DNA of 26,053 nt from Pseudomonadota bacterium (GCA_021808055.1 JAKBCH010000028.1:1-26053), one strand, 5' to 3'. Shown: positions 9,683 through 16,827, counted from the first letter of the stretch. Numbers and translations are program-made. The notes: generated by a model not told the origin, from the sequence alone.

Positions 9683-10917
9683 ACAATGCCATGAAAATTC
9701 TGTTCGCCTTCGAAAACCCGCTGCCGAGCGCTGAAGCCGATGCGGAGGTGTTCATCACCACGGCGCGATATCTGCGCGCGCATCTTCAGGAAAGCTGGCT
9801 GCATGTGCCCGCCGCGCGGGAAAATATGGCGGCGGCGGAGGCACTGGCGGAAATGCCGGTTATCCGCGCTTTCGCACCCTTAAAGCCTGCTGCCCTACGG
9901 CATTTTCTGTGCGGGCTCACCATCGGGCTGCGGCGGGAATTTCACCAGACGGATCTGGTTTACACCCGCAACCTCTGGGTGGCGTGGATGGCGATTCTCT
10001 ACGGCCAGCGCGTGGTGTTTGACCATTACCGCCCCTGGCCGGATCAGATTCCGCCGTTGCAACGCTGGCTCTACAAGCTGTTCAGCCATAAGCGGTTTCT
10101 CGGCAATATCTGCCATTCGGATTATACGTTGCGGAAATATCTGGCACTCGGCGTGCCAGCAGAAAAACTGCGCTGCATCCATAACGGGTTTGAGCCGAAG
10201 CGTTTCGCCGCGCCGATTCCGCTGGCGGAAGCCAAGCGCCGCATCGGCGTGCCGGTGGATGCGAAAACCGTGATTTATACCGGCCGGGTGAACCACAAAA
10301 AAGGGCTGGAACTGGTGATTGAGGCGGCGAAGCAATTGCCGCAGCTCACCTTTCTGTTTGTTGGTTCCTACGGCGAAGGGCCGATTGAAGCTTTAGCGCG
10401 GGGCGTGCCGAATGTGCTTATCGTGCCGTGGCAAACCGAGGCGACGCTGGGCAATTACATCTCCGCGGCGGATGTGCTGCTGGTTCCGCCATCCTTCCAG
10501 CCGCTGGCGAAATTCGGCTCCACCGTGCTGCCGCTGAAACTGTTTTTCTATCTGGGCTCCGGCCGGCCGATTCTGGCGGGCAACACGCCGGATGTGGCGG
10601 AGGTGCTGAAGCATGACGAGACCGCCTTTCTGTGCGCGCCGGATGATGTGGCGGCACTGGTGGCGGGGTTGCGGGCGCTGACCGAGGATGACGCACTCGC
10701 CGCAAGGCTGGCGGCGGGGGCGGCAGCGGATAGCCAGAATTATAGCTGGGCCGCGCGGGCGGAAACAATTTTTGCCACTTTGCAAGGCTGGTTAGCGGAC
10801 GCGCCGAAACCGGGCCAATGGGGTGCTGCGCAACAGGCGGCGTGGAAAGATGGCTCGCGCCGCTGGTGGGGGCATTTCCTGCGCACACGCGGGCTGGTGC
10901 TGCCACCCGGCGCATGA
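9679..10917 (+). CDS. Glycosyltransferase family 4 (GT-B fold)
   Basis: A 412-residue GT-B glycosyltransferase, probably cytoplasmic and using a nucleotide-sugar. The C-terminal Glycos_transf_1 domain begins around residue 195 with YTGRVNHKKGLELVIEAA, followed by LTFLFVGSYGEG and the donor-site region VLLVPPS...LKLFFYLGSGRPILAGNTPDVAEV. The classical E-x7-E motif is degenerate here, a departure from typical GT4 enzymes. The N-terminal acceptor domain shows YTRNLWVAWMAI. Start ATG 9679 overlaps the MYG1 stop; ATG 9691 (MKILFAFEN) is an equally natural family start. Its stop overlaps the flippase ATG, so it most likely builds the glycan that flippase moves. Sugar and acceptor cannot be read from sequence. 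Confidence 0.85.
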   Translation: MNNAMKILFAFENPLPSAEADAEVFITTARYLRAHLQESWLHVPAARENMAAAEALAEMPVIRAFAPLKPAALRHFLCGLTIGLRREFHQTDLVYTRNLWVAWMAILYGQRVVFDHYRPWPDQIPPLQRWLYKLFSHKRFLGNICHSDYTLRKYLALGVPAEKLRCIHNGFEPKRFAAPIPLAEAKRRIGVPVDAKTVIYTGRVNHKKGLELVIEAAKQLPQLTFLFVGSYGEGPIEALARGVPNVLIVPWQTEATLGNYISAADVLLVPPSFQPLAKFGSTVLPLKLFFYLGSGRPILAGNTPDVAEVLKHDETAFLCAPDDVAALVAGLRALTEDDALAARLAAGAAADSQNYSWAARAETIFATLQGWLADAPKPGQWGAAQQAAWKDGSRRWWGHFLRTRGLVLPPGA

Positions 10918-12350
10918 GCGAGGACGACCACAAACGCCATTTGGGCCGGGGCTTTAACTGGCTGGGTGGGGCTGCGATTATCGCCAAGGTGACAGATTTT
11001 GCCACCATCATCGCGGTGCTGACGTATCTGACCAAAACGCAAATGGGCATTGGCGCGCTGGTGCTTTCCATCGGCATGGTGGTGGAGGCGTTTGACGGTT
11101 TGGGAACCAGCGAGGCGCTGGTGCAGGCCACAAACATCAGCACGCGGCAATTGCAATCGTTATTCTGGTTTATCATGGGTGCGGCGGTGCTGGTGGGGGG
11201 CATTGCGGTTGGCCTCTCCCCCGCCATGGGGTGGATTTACGGAATATCCGGCATTCCCCTGTATTTTTTGGCACTGGCAGCGAAGCAGCCTTTGGTGGGG
11301 GCAGCGGTGATTCCTCTGGCGCTGCTGAACCGCGAGCTGAAATATGAGAAAATCGCAGCGATAAATGTGAGTGCAACCTTTGGCGCGGCGATGGTGCGGC
11401 TGGCGATTGCGGTGCTGGGTGGGGGCACCTGGGCGCTGGTGGGCGGATATTTTGCCTCCGGCGTGTTTATTCTGGCCGGGGCGTTATGGGCGAGGCCTTT
11501 CAAGCCAGGCTGGCATTTTGCGTTTGGCGAAATACGGGGGCTGGTTTCGTTCGGGTTACGCTCAGCCAGTGCGAATATATTCGAACAGATTTTCAAGAAT
11601 ATCGATTATTTGCTGGTGGGCTGGTTTTATGGCGCGGCATCGCTCGCGGTTTACCGCGTGGCGTTTGATGTAGCGATGGAACCGGCGATGGCGGTGGGCA
11701 CGATTATAAACCGCACCGCGCTGCCGGTGTTCGCGAAAGTGGCGGCGGCACCTGCACAGTTGCGGGAGGCGTTGTTCTGGGCGTTGCAACGGCTTAGCGT
11801 GCTGGTGGCACCGTTAATGGCGGGGCTGGGGTTGATGGCGGTGCCGCTGATGGGGTTGCTGCATGATTCTCAGGGGCATTCCTACGCAGCGGCGGCGCTG
11901 CCGTTGCAAATTCTGGCGGGGGCGGCAGTGCTGCGCATAGCCTCACAAGTGATAACGCCGCTGTTGATGGGCACGGGGCAGCCGGGCAAGGCGGCAAAGC
12001 TCTCTTTTGCAACGTTGCTGCTGCTGGGCGGGTTTATTCTGCTGGCGGGGCTTACCGTGCATGGGAGAATGGGGCTGGTGGCGGTTGCCGCTGCATGGCT
12101 GGCGATTTATCCGTTTCTGCTGAGCTGGAGTGTGGGGTATTTAAAGCGCGAATGGGGGGTGGCACCCTTGGCGTTGTTAAAGCCGTTTGTGGTGCCAATG
12201 GTGGCGGTGGCGGCCATGGTGGCGTTCACGCTGGGGGCCAGGGCGTTGCCGTTTGGCGGTGAGGCGTGGGGGCGGATTGGTGCTGCGGCGGTGGCGACGG
12301 GGTTGGCTTATGGCGGGTTGGCGCTGTGGGGGCGGAGGAAGGTGCAGTGA
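10914..12350 (+). CDS. Polysaccharide/lipid-linked saccharide flippase (MOP superfamily, Wzx-like)
   Basis: A 478-residue integral membrane protein with about 12-14 hydrophobic segments, matching the oligosaccharide flippase branch (RfbX/Wzx, PF01943/PF13440) of the MOP superfamily. The N-terminus GRGFNWLGGAAIIAK and the conserved pattern G-x-G-A-L-V-L...EAFDGLGTSEALVQ are typical of the lipopolysaccharide-exporter (Wzx/CapF) group. A conserved LVSFGLRSASANIFEQIFKN stretch begins the second half. The start is the ATG overlapping the preceding glycosyltransferase stop (ATGA). It probably translocates an undecaprenol- or lipid-linked glycan across the inner membrane. Its possible link to the sphingolipid locus 1 kb downstream is only positional. 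Confidence 0.87.
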   Translation: MSEDDHKRHLGRGFNWLGGAAIIAKVTDFATIIAVLTYLTKTQMGIGALVLSIGMVVEAFDGLGTSEALVQATNISTRQLQSLFWFIMGAAVLVGGIAVGLSPAMGWIYGISGIPLYFLALAAKQPLVGAAVIPLALLNRELKYEKIAAINVSATFGAAMVRLAIAVLGGGTWALVGGYFASGVFILAGALWARPFKPGWHFAFGEIRGLVSFGLRSASANIFEQIFKNIDYLLVGWFYGAASLAVYRVAFDVAMEPAMAVGTIINRTALPVFAKVAAAPAQLREALFWALQRLSVLVAPLMAGLGLMAVPLMGLLHDSQGHSYAAAALPLQILAGAAVLRIASQVITPLLMGTGQPGKAAKLSFATLLLLGGFILLAGLTVHGRMGLVAVAAAWLAIYPFLLSWSVGYLKREWGVAPLALLKPFVVPMVAVAAMVAFTLGARALPFGGEAWGRIGAAAVATGLAYGGLALWGRRKVQ

Positions 12351-12351
12351 A

Positions 12352-12360
12352 TGTTCCACG
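12352..12360 (+). other. parS half-site
   Basis: TGTTCCACG repeats the left half of the full parS site 15 bases further on. It may be the remains of a duplicated site or an accessory ParB contact. It begins immediately after the flippase stop codon. Confidence 0.5.
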
Positions 12361-12366
12361 CTGATA

Positions 12367-12382
12367 TGTTCCACGTGGAACA
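12367..12382. other. parS: parS centromere site (ParB-binding palindrome)
   Basis: TGTTCCACGTGGAACA is a perfect 16-base palindrome and matches the bacterial parS consensus TGTTNCACGTGNAACA at every defined position; the same variant is used by Pseudomonas. ParB-CTP clamps load here and spread to form the partition complex for ParA-driven chromosome (or replicon) segregation. A palindrome flank extends it to 12366-12383. An extra half-site, TGTTCCACG, lies at 12352-12360, right after the flippase stop. Such sites usually cluster near the replication origin. Confidence 0.85.
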
Positions 12383-12458
12383 TACTAACGGTTTGTTAGT
12401 TATTGAAGATAAAAGATTTTGGTTTTTGAAAAAAATGATTGACAGGATTTTGGTTTGA

Positions 12459-12701
12459 AGGTGGATTGATAGGGTCGTTTTGCTTCGTATTCAGGGTGGA
12501 TTTCTGCATGTCCATTTAGGAACGAACTGGCTGATCAAATGGACATCTACCGAAGCTCAGCTTGCCGCATAAATCTTAAATTTTGACACAACCGGAAACT
12601 ACCCGGCCAAGACGTTCCAAGGTACTCAGATTCTGTCCATCAACGGATGCCAAAACAAGCTTGACACCTTAAGTAACAAGGCGGAAATTGATATCTCGTA
12701 A
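12459..12701 (+). pseudogene. Decayed open frame without start codon and with one internal stop
   Basis: A single frame is open from 12459 to 12569 and, after one TAA at 12570-12572, continues open to the TAA at 12699-12701. It has no ATG in frame; the only candidate start is TTG at 12480. The downstream part has an amino-acid composition like a real secreted or enzyme C-terminus (FDTTGNYPAKTF, ILSINGCQNKL). It could be a remnant of the gene preceding the lipoprotein in the donor genome. No family is recognised, and chance is possible given the short length. Confidence 0.3.
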
Positions 12702-12728
12702 TCATTAGACGGCAAATGGGAAATAATA

Positions 12729-13259
12729 ATGAGAAAGATAGCCGCTATATTTGCGATTTTTACACTTAGCGGCTGCGCCTATTATAAATTTCCTGCCAAT
12801 TTAACTCCACAAACAGGTGCATCTGTGACAGGAATTTTTGTCCCTGGATCAGGCTGGGGGCCTAAGTTGGTTGTCTGCATACAGAAGGTTGATGATATTG
12901 CCATGATGTACCATGGGTGGGGTGCAAACGAATGTAGCTATCCTGTCCTATATCCTCCCGGATCTCACAAGCTGATAGTACAAGCGTATTATATGAGGGC
13001 ACAGTATGTCGGGGACGTACAGGTGAATGCAAATTTTGTTGCCGGAAAAGCATATTTTATTCACGCCGAGAGTAATTCCACACCTCTCAGCAATGGAAGT
13101 AATCAGATGCCTGCTCTTCAAGATCAGATGATAACCGTCTGGATAGAGTCAGCCTCTGGTGTCCCGGCAACGCAGAAAGTGCAGCTTTCCTTCGCACCAC
13201 TTTTGGGTCAAAATGAAACTACGATGCTACCGATGGTACCAATTTTGATGGCGCATTGA
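12729..13259 (+). CDS. Small putative lipoprotein of unknown function
   Basis: This 176-residue protein has a short signal peptide and a lipobox: MRKIAAIFAIFT followed by L13-S14-G15-C16, so C16 is the predicted lipid-modified residue. The mature part is rich in aromatic and small residues, with beta-type patterns such as GSHKLIVQAYY and GKAYFIHAESN; this resembles small lipoproteins with a PEGA/DUF2846-like beta-sandwich, but I do not recognise the family. A weak GGGAAA Shine-Dalgarno-like stretch precedes the ATG. The gene stands alone in an AT-rich island, with base composition and codon use unlike all neighbours, which suggests horizontal acquisition. Confidence 0.7.
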   Translation: MRKIAAIFAIFTLSGCAYYKFPANLTPQTGASVTGIFVPGSGWGPKLVVCIQKVDDIAMMYHGWGANECSYPVLYPPGSHKLIVQAYYMRAQYVGDVQVNANFVAGKAYFIHAESNSTPLSNGSNQMPALQDQMITVWIESASGVPATQKVQLSFAPLLGQNETTMLPMVPILMAH

Positions 13260-13477
13260 AACGATTTTACTTTTATATTACGGGATAAATACGATTTGAT
13301 TCAACATTTTTTTGTGGACAACACTTAGCAACCTAGCGGCTGCTTTTCCCACTTAGCACTCCAAATTGATCTATCCACTTCTCCTAACCCGGACATAGCT
13401 TGTCGCGTATATTGTAAATTATGCGACAATCATTGCCGTTAACAGGAGGGCATATGATCGAACCGGCCATCCGGCGT
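13260..13477. other. AT-rich intergenic stretch with repeats and an orphan ribosome-binding site
   Basis: No gene is seen here. The stretch contains a 9-base direct repeat CACTTAGCA (13322-13330 and 13350-13358), a near-perfect inverted repeat (13400-13409/13420-13429), and a strong AGGAGGG Shine-Dalgarno sequence (about 13445-13451) placed before an ATG at 13454 that opens only onto the antisense of the deacetylase gene. Composition returns to GC-rich at about 13455. Confidence 0.6.
13400..13429. repeat. Inverted repeat, possible operator
   Basis: TTGTCGCGTA (13400-13409) and TATGCGACAA (13420-13429) are inverted copies with one mismatch, separated by a 10-base AT-rich spacer. The AT-rich spacer and lack of a T-run argue against a terminator, so a protein-binding dyad is more likely. 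It lies before the orphan Shine-Dalgarno sequence. Confidence 0.45.
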
Positions 13478-14224
13478 TTAGACCACCGTTTTTGCCGCGA
13501 TATCTGGTTTCCAGAGGCGGAGTTTCGTTACGTCCACCAACGTTTCACCCTCCAGGCTGTGCCACCCCTCACGCCCACCGGGGGTTTGCGCGTAGAACGT
13601 TTCCGTTGCGGGCCAGCGGTGCCAGAGCGACCATGTCCAGACCCGGTGGCGCAGATAAATGGCGCGCAGGCGGCGGGCGAGGCGGATATCCGGCACTGCC
13701 ATTCGCTTTTCCGCCCAGAGTTTTGTGGGGCCAAGGGCGCGGATGAGCGGCATGGTGAGCGGGGCCATGTAGTTTGAAAACCAGATGGTAAAACCTAATT
13801 CTTTTTGCAGCGCCTCAACCGCGCGGTAGGTTTGGATATGCTCTGGGTGGCCGTATTCGCCCCAGGGGTTATGGGTGTAAACATCTGCCGCACCCGCCAG
13901 AATGGGCCGCAATTTTTCAACCAAAATGGTGAAATTGGCATCGTAACGGGTTTGCGCCTCGGGCTCAGCAATGCCGATTCCCGTTGGCGTCAGCACGGGG
14001 TTTTGCCAATCAACATGCAGGCGGCAGCCGCTTTCCGCAATGGCGAGGTTAATCAAATGCGGCAATTTCAACGCCGCAACGGCTTTTGCGCGCGCCTCAG
14101 CTTTTTCTGGCCTGCCAAATGGCGCGCCGTAGCACAGCACCACGGGGTTGGCTTGTTCCATGGCGGAGGAGAGCCAGAGAATTTCATCGTCCGGGTGGGC
14201 GGCCACCACCACGGAACGGGTCAT
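13478..14224 (-). CDS. PIG-L/LmbE family zinc-dependent N-deacetylase
   Basis: A 248-residue PIG-L (LmbE-like) protein; members remove an N-acetyl group from GlcNAc-linked substrates (GlcNAc-phosphatidylinositol in GPI synthesis, GlcNAc-inositol in mycothiol, GlcNAc precursors in other pathways). The zinc and catalytic motif A9-H10-P11-D12-D13-E14 is intact, and the second zinc motif G-H126-P-E-H129 is present in NPWGEYGHPEH. No signal peptide, so cytoplasmic. It is the last gene of the minus-strand operon acpR-spt-GT4-PIG-L, with its ATG overlapping the GT4 stop. The context suggests that it deacetylates an N-acetylhexosamine added by that glycosyltransferase to a sphingolipid head group, which is inference. 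Confidence 0.88.
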   Translation of the reverse strand: MTRSVVVAAHPDDEILWLSSAMEQANPVVLCYGAPFGRPEKAEARAKAVAALKLPHLINLAIAESGCRLHVDWQNPVLTPTGIGIAEPEAQTRYDANFTILVEKLRPILAGAADVYTHNPWGEYGHPEHIQTYRAVEALQKELGFTIWFSNYMAPLTMPLIRALGPTKLWAEKRMAVPDIRLARRLRAIYLRHRVWTWSLWHRWPATETFYAQTPGGREGWHSLEGETLVDVTKLRLWKPDIAAKTVV

Positions 14225-15348
14225 GAGAGCAGCCCGTCGTAAATGTCTTCCAGCGCGGCGGTCTGGCGGGTGAGGTCGAAATGCTGTTCCATGCGGCGGC
14301 GCGCGGCCTCGCCCATGCGCAGGCGCAAGCTGGGGTTGGCGAGCAGCGTGCCCATGGCGACGGAAAGTGCCTCGGGGTCACGCTCCGGCACCAGAAAGCC
14401 GGTTTCGCCCTCCGCAATGCCCTCGGCGATGCCGCCAACGCGGCAGCCAATGCCCGGCACGCCGCTGGCGGCGGCTTCCAGCATCACCATGCCCAGCCCT
14501 TCCTCCCGCCCGGAGCTGGTTTTGATGCTGGGCAGCACCAGCATGGCGGCACGGCGCATCCAGCCCAGAACTTCTGGGTGGGGGCGGGCACCGAGGAAGA
14601 GAATACGCTCCGCAAACCCGGTTTCCCGCGCCAGGCGCGCCAGGGTTTTACGCAATTTGCCATCGCCGATGATCACCAACCGGGCGAGCGGAAATTGCGG
14701 GGCAAGGAGGGCGAAGGCACGGATGAGATATTCGGTGCCCTTCACCTCCTCCAGCCGCGCCACATGCAGAATGCAGGGTTCCTCCTGCGCCGGGGTGCGG
14801 GGGGCGATGGCGTGGGTGTCCACGCCGATATAATGCACGGCAACGCGCTCGGGCGGAAAATCCAGCGCCAGGAGCTTTTGGCGCAAAAAGTTGGAGGCGG
14901 CGAGGAACAGGCTGCCTTGCCGGGCAAGCTTGCCGCGCCCCAGCGCGTAACGCGCCCAGGCCGGGTTGGCGAGCAGGCCGAGCGGGCCGAGGGTTGCGTC
15001 AAACCCATGAAAAGTGGTGACCAGCGGCACGTTGAGCCGGGCTGCCAGCGGCAGGGCGTACACGCCCTCCGGCCCGAAATGCGCGTGAATAAGGTCTGGC
15101 CGCCGCCCCGCCAGCATATAAAGATAGGGGTGCGGGCTGGCGGAAAGCAGGTGCCAGCCAGCGGGCAGCAGGCGCATTTGCGGGGCAAGGTCTTCCAGCA
15201 CCAGCGCCTCGGCCCCTGGCGGGGGCGCGCCGTAGCGCAGCCGCCCCAAATAAAGCGGCTGGTAACGCTGAAGGCGTTCCGCCTGCTGGGTGATGAACGG
15301 CTCAGAGAGCCTGAACAGATTATGCCGGAAAATGCCGACCTGGCGCAT
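14221..15348 (-). CDS. Glycosyltransferase family 4
   Basis: A 375-residue GT-B enzyme of family GT4. The C-terminal Glycos_transf_1 domain is complete: HVARLEEVKGTEYLIRAF (about residue 195), LVIIGDGKLRKTL, ILFLGARPHPEVLGWMRRA, and the donor-site E-x7-E region EEGLGMVMLEAAASGVPGIG. The N-terminal domain contains HAHFGPEGVYALPLA and TFHGFDATLG, usual for sugar transferases acting on lipid acceptors. The start at 15348 lies 6 bases after the spt stop, and the stop overlaps the PIG-L deacetylase ATG. A GT4 followed by a PIG-L deacetylase repeats the arrangement of PIG-A/PIG-L and MshA/MshB, which act on inositol-containing acceptors. Confidence 0.88.
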   Translation of the reverse strand: MRQVGIFRHNLFRLSEPFITQQAERLQRYQPLYLGRLRYGAPPPGAEALVLEDLAPQMRLLPAGWHLLSASPHPYLYMLAGRRPDLIHAHFGPEGVYALPLAARLNVPLVTTFHGFDATLGPLGLLANPAWARYALGRGKLARQGSLFLAASNFLRQKLLALDFPPERVAVHYIGVDTHAIAPRTPAQEEPCILHVARLEEVKGTEYLIRAFALLAPQFPLARLVIIGDGKLRKTLARLARETGFAERILFLGARPHPEVLGWMRRAAMLVLPSIKTSSGREEGLGMVMLEAAASGVPGIGCRVGGIAEGIAEGETGFLVPERDPEALSVAMGTLLANPSLRLRMGEAARRRMEQHFDLTRQTAALEDIYDGLLS

Positions 15349-15354
15349 GGACGA

Positions 15355-16569
15355 TTATTTCGCCGCCGCCAACTCGGCTTTCAGTAACCCCAGGCTGCGG
15401 CCGGTTTCGGCAAACAGGGCAATGGCATGGTCGATCTGCGCCGGGCTGTGCGCGGCGGAAACGCTGGAACGCAAAAGGGCGAGGCCGCGCGGTGTGGCCG
15501 GTGGCAGGCTGACATTGGTGTACAGCCCGGCTTTCAGCAGCGCCGCCCACAGGCCGAATGCGGCCTCCGGCGTTGGCATAATGGCGGAGACAACGGGGCT
15601 AGGCTCTGGCCCCAGCTCAAAACCCAGCCGTTCCAGCCCGCGGTAAAGGCGTAGCGCGTTTTCGTTAAGGCGGCGGCGCAACTCTGGCCTGGTGCGCAGC
15701 TCGTGCAAGGCGGCTTCTGTGGCAGCGATGTTGGAAGGCGGCAGCGAGGCTGTGAACATATAAGGGCGGGAGACGACGCGCAAAACCTCAGCGCCCTCCA
15801 TGTCGGTCACGGCAAAGCCGCCCACACCGGCGAGGGATTTAGAGAAGGTGCCGACGATGAAGTCGCAATCCGCCTCCACCCCGGCTTGTTCGGCAAGGCC
15901 ACGGCCAGTGGCCCCCAACACGCCCAGGGAATGGGCTTCATCCACCACCATATAGGCGCCATATTCACGCTTCACCGCGGCAAATTCCTTTAAAGGGGCG
16001 GTGTCACCCAGCATGGAATAAATGCCCTCGACGATGATGATCTTGTCGCCCGGCTCGTCTGCCAGGCGGCGGAGGCGGTTGGCGAGGTCCTCGGGGCTGT
16101 TATGACGAAAGCGCGTAACCTGGGCGTAGCCGAGGCGCGAGGCATCGTAGATCGAGGCGTGGGAATCGGCATCCAGCAGCAGATGGTCGTTTTTACCCGC
16201 CAAAGCAGAGATGATGCCGAGATTGGCCTGATAGCCGGTGGAGAACACCATGGCCTGCTTGCGGCCATAAAAATCCGCCAGGGCTGCTTCCAGCCGCCCA
16301 TGCCCGCCATATGAGCCATTGGCGATGCGCGAGCCGGTTGTGCCGGTGCCAGAGGCACTGCTGGCGGCATTGGCGGCTTCCACCACCGCGGGCTCGTAGG
16401 TGAGGCCGAGATAGTTATTGGTGCCGAGCAGAAGCGTTCTGCGGCCTGCGAGCACCGCCTCCGTGGGGGAGAGCACCTCCTCGAACTGCACGTTGAACGG
16501 GTTGGCCCCCGCCTCTTCAAGCTGACGGTATTGCGCCGCCACGGCCGCGTATTTGTCGAACAGCGCCAT
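15355..16569 (-). CDS. spt: Serine palmitoyltransferase (alpha-oxoamine synthase family)
   Basis: A 404-residue PLP enzyme of the alpha-oxoamine synthase family. It is predicted to condense L-serine with an acyl thioester to give 3-ketosphinganine, the first step of sphingolipid synthesis. Visible residues: cofactor lysine K244 in GTFSKSLAG, the PLP-stacking histidine H137 in DADSHASI, and D210-E-A-H213 in VVDEAHSLG. Length and the N-terminal NPFNVQFEEVLSPTEA segment match bacterial SPT (about 400-420 residues) rather than KBL or BioF. It lies 6 bases after a dedicated acyl carrier protein gene, as in Caulobacter and Acetobacteraceae sphingolipid clusters. That context, together with aasR and cerR, makes SPT much more likely than AONS or ALAS. 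Confidence 0.88.
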   Translation of the reverse strand: MALFDKYAAVAAQYRQLEEAGANPFNVQFEEVLSPTEAVLAGRRTLLLGTNNYLGLTYEPAVVEAANAASSASGTGTTGSRIANGSYGGHGRLEAALADFYGRKQAMVFSTGYQANLGIISALAGKNDHLLLDADSHASIYDASRLGYAQVTRFRHNSPEDLANRLRRLADEPGDKIIIVEGIYSMLGDTAPLKEFAAVKREYGAYMVVDEAHSLGVLGATGRGLAEQAGVEADCDFIVGTFSKSLAGVGGFAVTDMEGAEVLRVVSRPYMFTASLPPSNIAATEAALHELRTRPELRRRLNENALRLYRGLERLGFELGPEPSPVVSAIMPTPEAAFGLWAALLKAGLYTNVSLPPATPRGLALLRSSVSAAHSPAQIDHAIALFAETGRSLGLLKAELAAAK

Positions 16570-16575
16570 TTTGGG

Positions 16576-16827
16576 TTACGCGGCTTGCTTCAGGCGCTGC
16601 ACGGTGGCGACGAGATCGCCCAACGTTTCCACCTCGGCGATTTTGTCCAAAGGCACGGAAATATCGAGCTTGTCCTCGATCTCCATAACAAAATCCATCA
16701 CCGCGACGGAATCAAGCCCCAGATCCTCGATGATATGGGTTGCATCAGATAGCGGGCGCGATTGCGGCAAAGCTGCCTGCAATGTGCCGAAAATAACTTC
16801 ACGAATCTCGCTGGCCTGGTCAGACAT
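16576..16827 (-). CDS. acpR: Specialised acyl carrier protein for sphingolipid synthesis
   Basis: An 83-residue acyl carrier protein. The phosphopantetheine-attachment serine is S40 in the LGLDSVAVMDF motif, and the acidic helix II follows (VMEIEDKLDI). It precedes spt by 6 bases, as AcpR does in the Caulobacter five-gene ceramide set, where it carries the long-chain acyl group that SPT uses in place of acyl-CoA. It is probably loaded by the FAAL-like ligase encoded at 23219. It is first in the minus-strand operon, with a candidate promoter 66-94 bases upstream. Confidence 0.88.
   Translation of the reverse strand: MSDQASEIREVIFGTLQAALPQSRPLSDATHIIEDLGLDSVAVMDFVMEIEDKLDISVPLDKIAEVETLGDLVATVQRLKQAA

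Larger units (their letters stand above)
12351..12728. other. AT-rich intergenic stretch with parS and a decayed reading frame
   Basis: These 378 bases hold no intact gene. In order: a parS half-site and a full parS palindrome (12352-12382); a small hairpin with 6-base arms ACTAAC/GTTAGT (12384-12400); a direct repeat of GATTTTGGTTT at 12415-12425 and 12446-12456; then a reading frame without a start codon (12459-12701) interrupted by one stop. Base composition falls sharply compared with the flippase gene on the left. Confidence 0.7.

Noticed and set aside
12177..12383. Minus-strand frame of 68 codons beginning with a His/Val-rich stretch.
   Set aside because: Its start comes from translating the parS palindrome and the rest is antisense to the flippase; its composition is not protein-like.
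12384..12400. Hairpin after the flippase considered as a rho-independent terminator.
   Set aside because: Only six base pairs, AT-rich, and no run of T follows.
13313..13321. TGTGGACAA, one base from a DnaA box, in AT-rich DNA near parS, suggesting an origin.
   Set aside because: A single imperfect box without a cluster, DnaA/ParA genes or an unwinding element is not enough to call an origin.
13322..13358. CACTTAGCA direct repeat, considered as target-site duplications or an att site.
   Set aside because: The 19 bases between the copies hold no mobile gene, and no partner copy flanks the island; likely chance in AT-rich DNA.
13421..13777. Plus-strand frame of 118 codons with a strong ribosome-binding site.
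   Set aside because: From 13478 it is antisense to the well-supported PIG-L gene and has no recognisable domain; the ribosome-binding site is reported as an orphan instead.
15355..16569. 8-amino-7-oxononanoate synthase (BioF) or glycine C-acetyltransferase (Kbl).
   Set aside because: The adjacent acyl carrier protein and the ceramide genes nearby, with no biotin or threonine catabolic genes, point to serine palmitoyltransferase.
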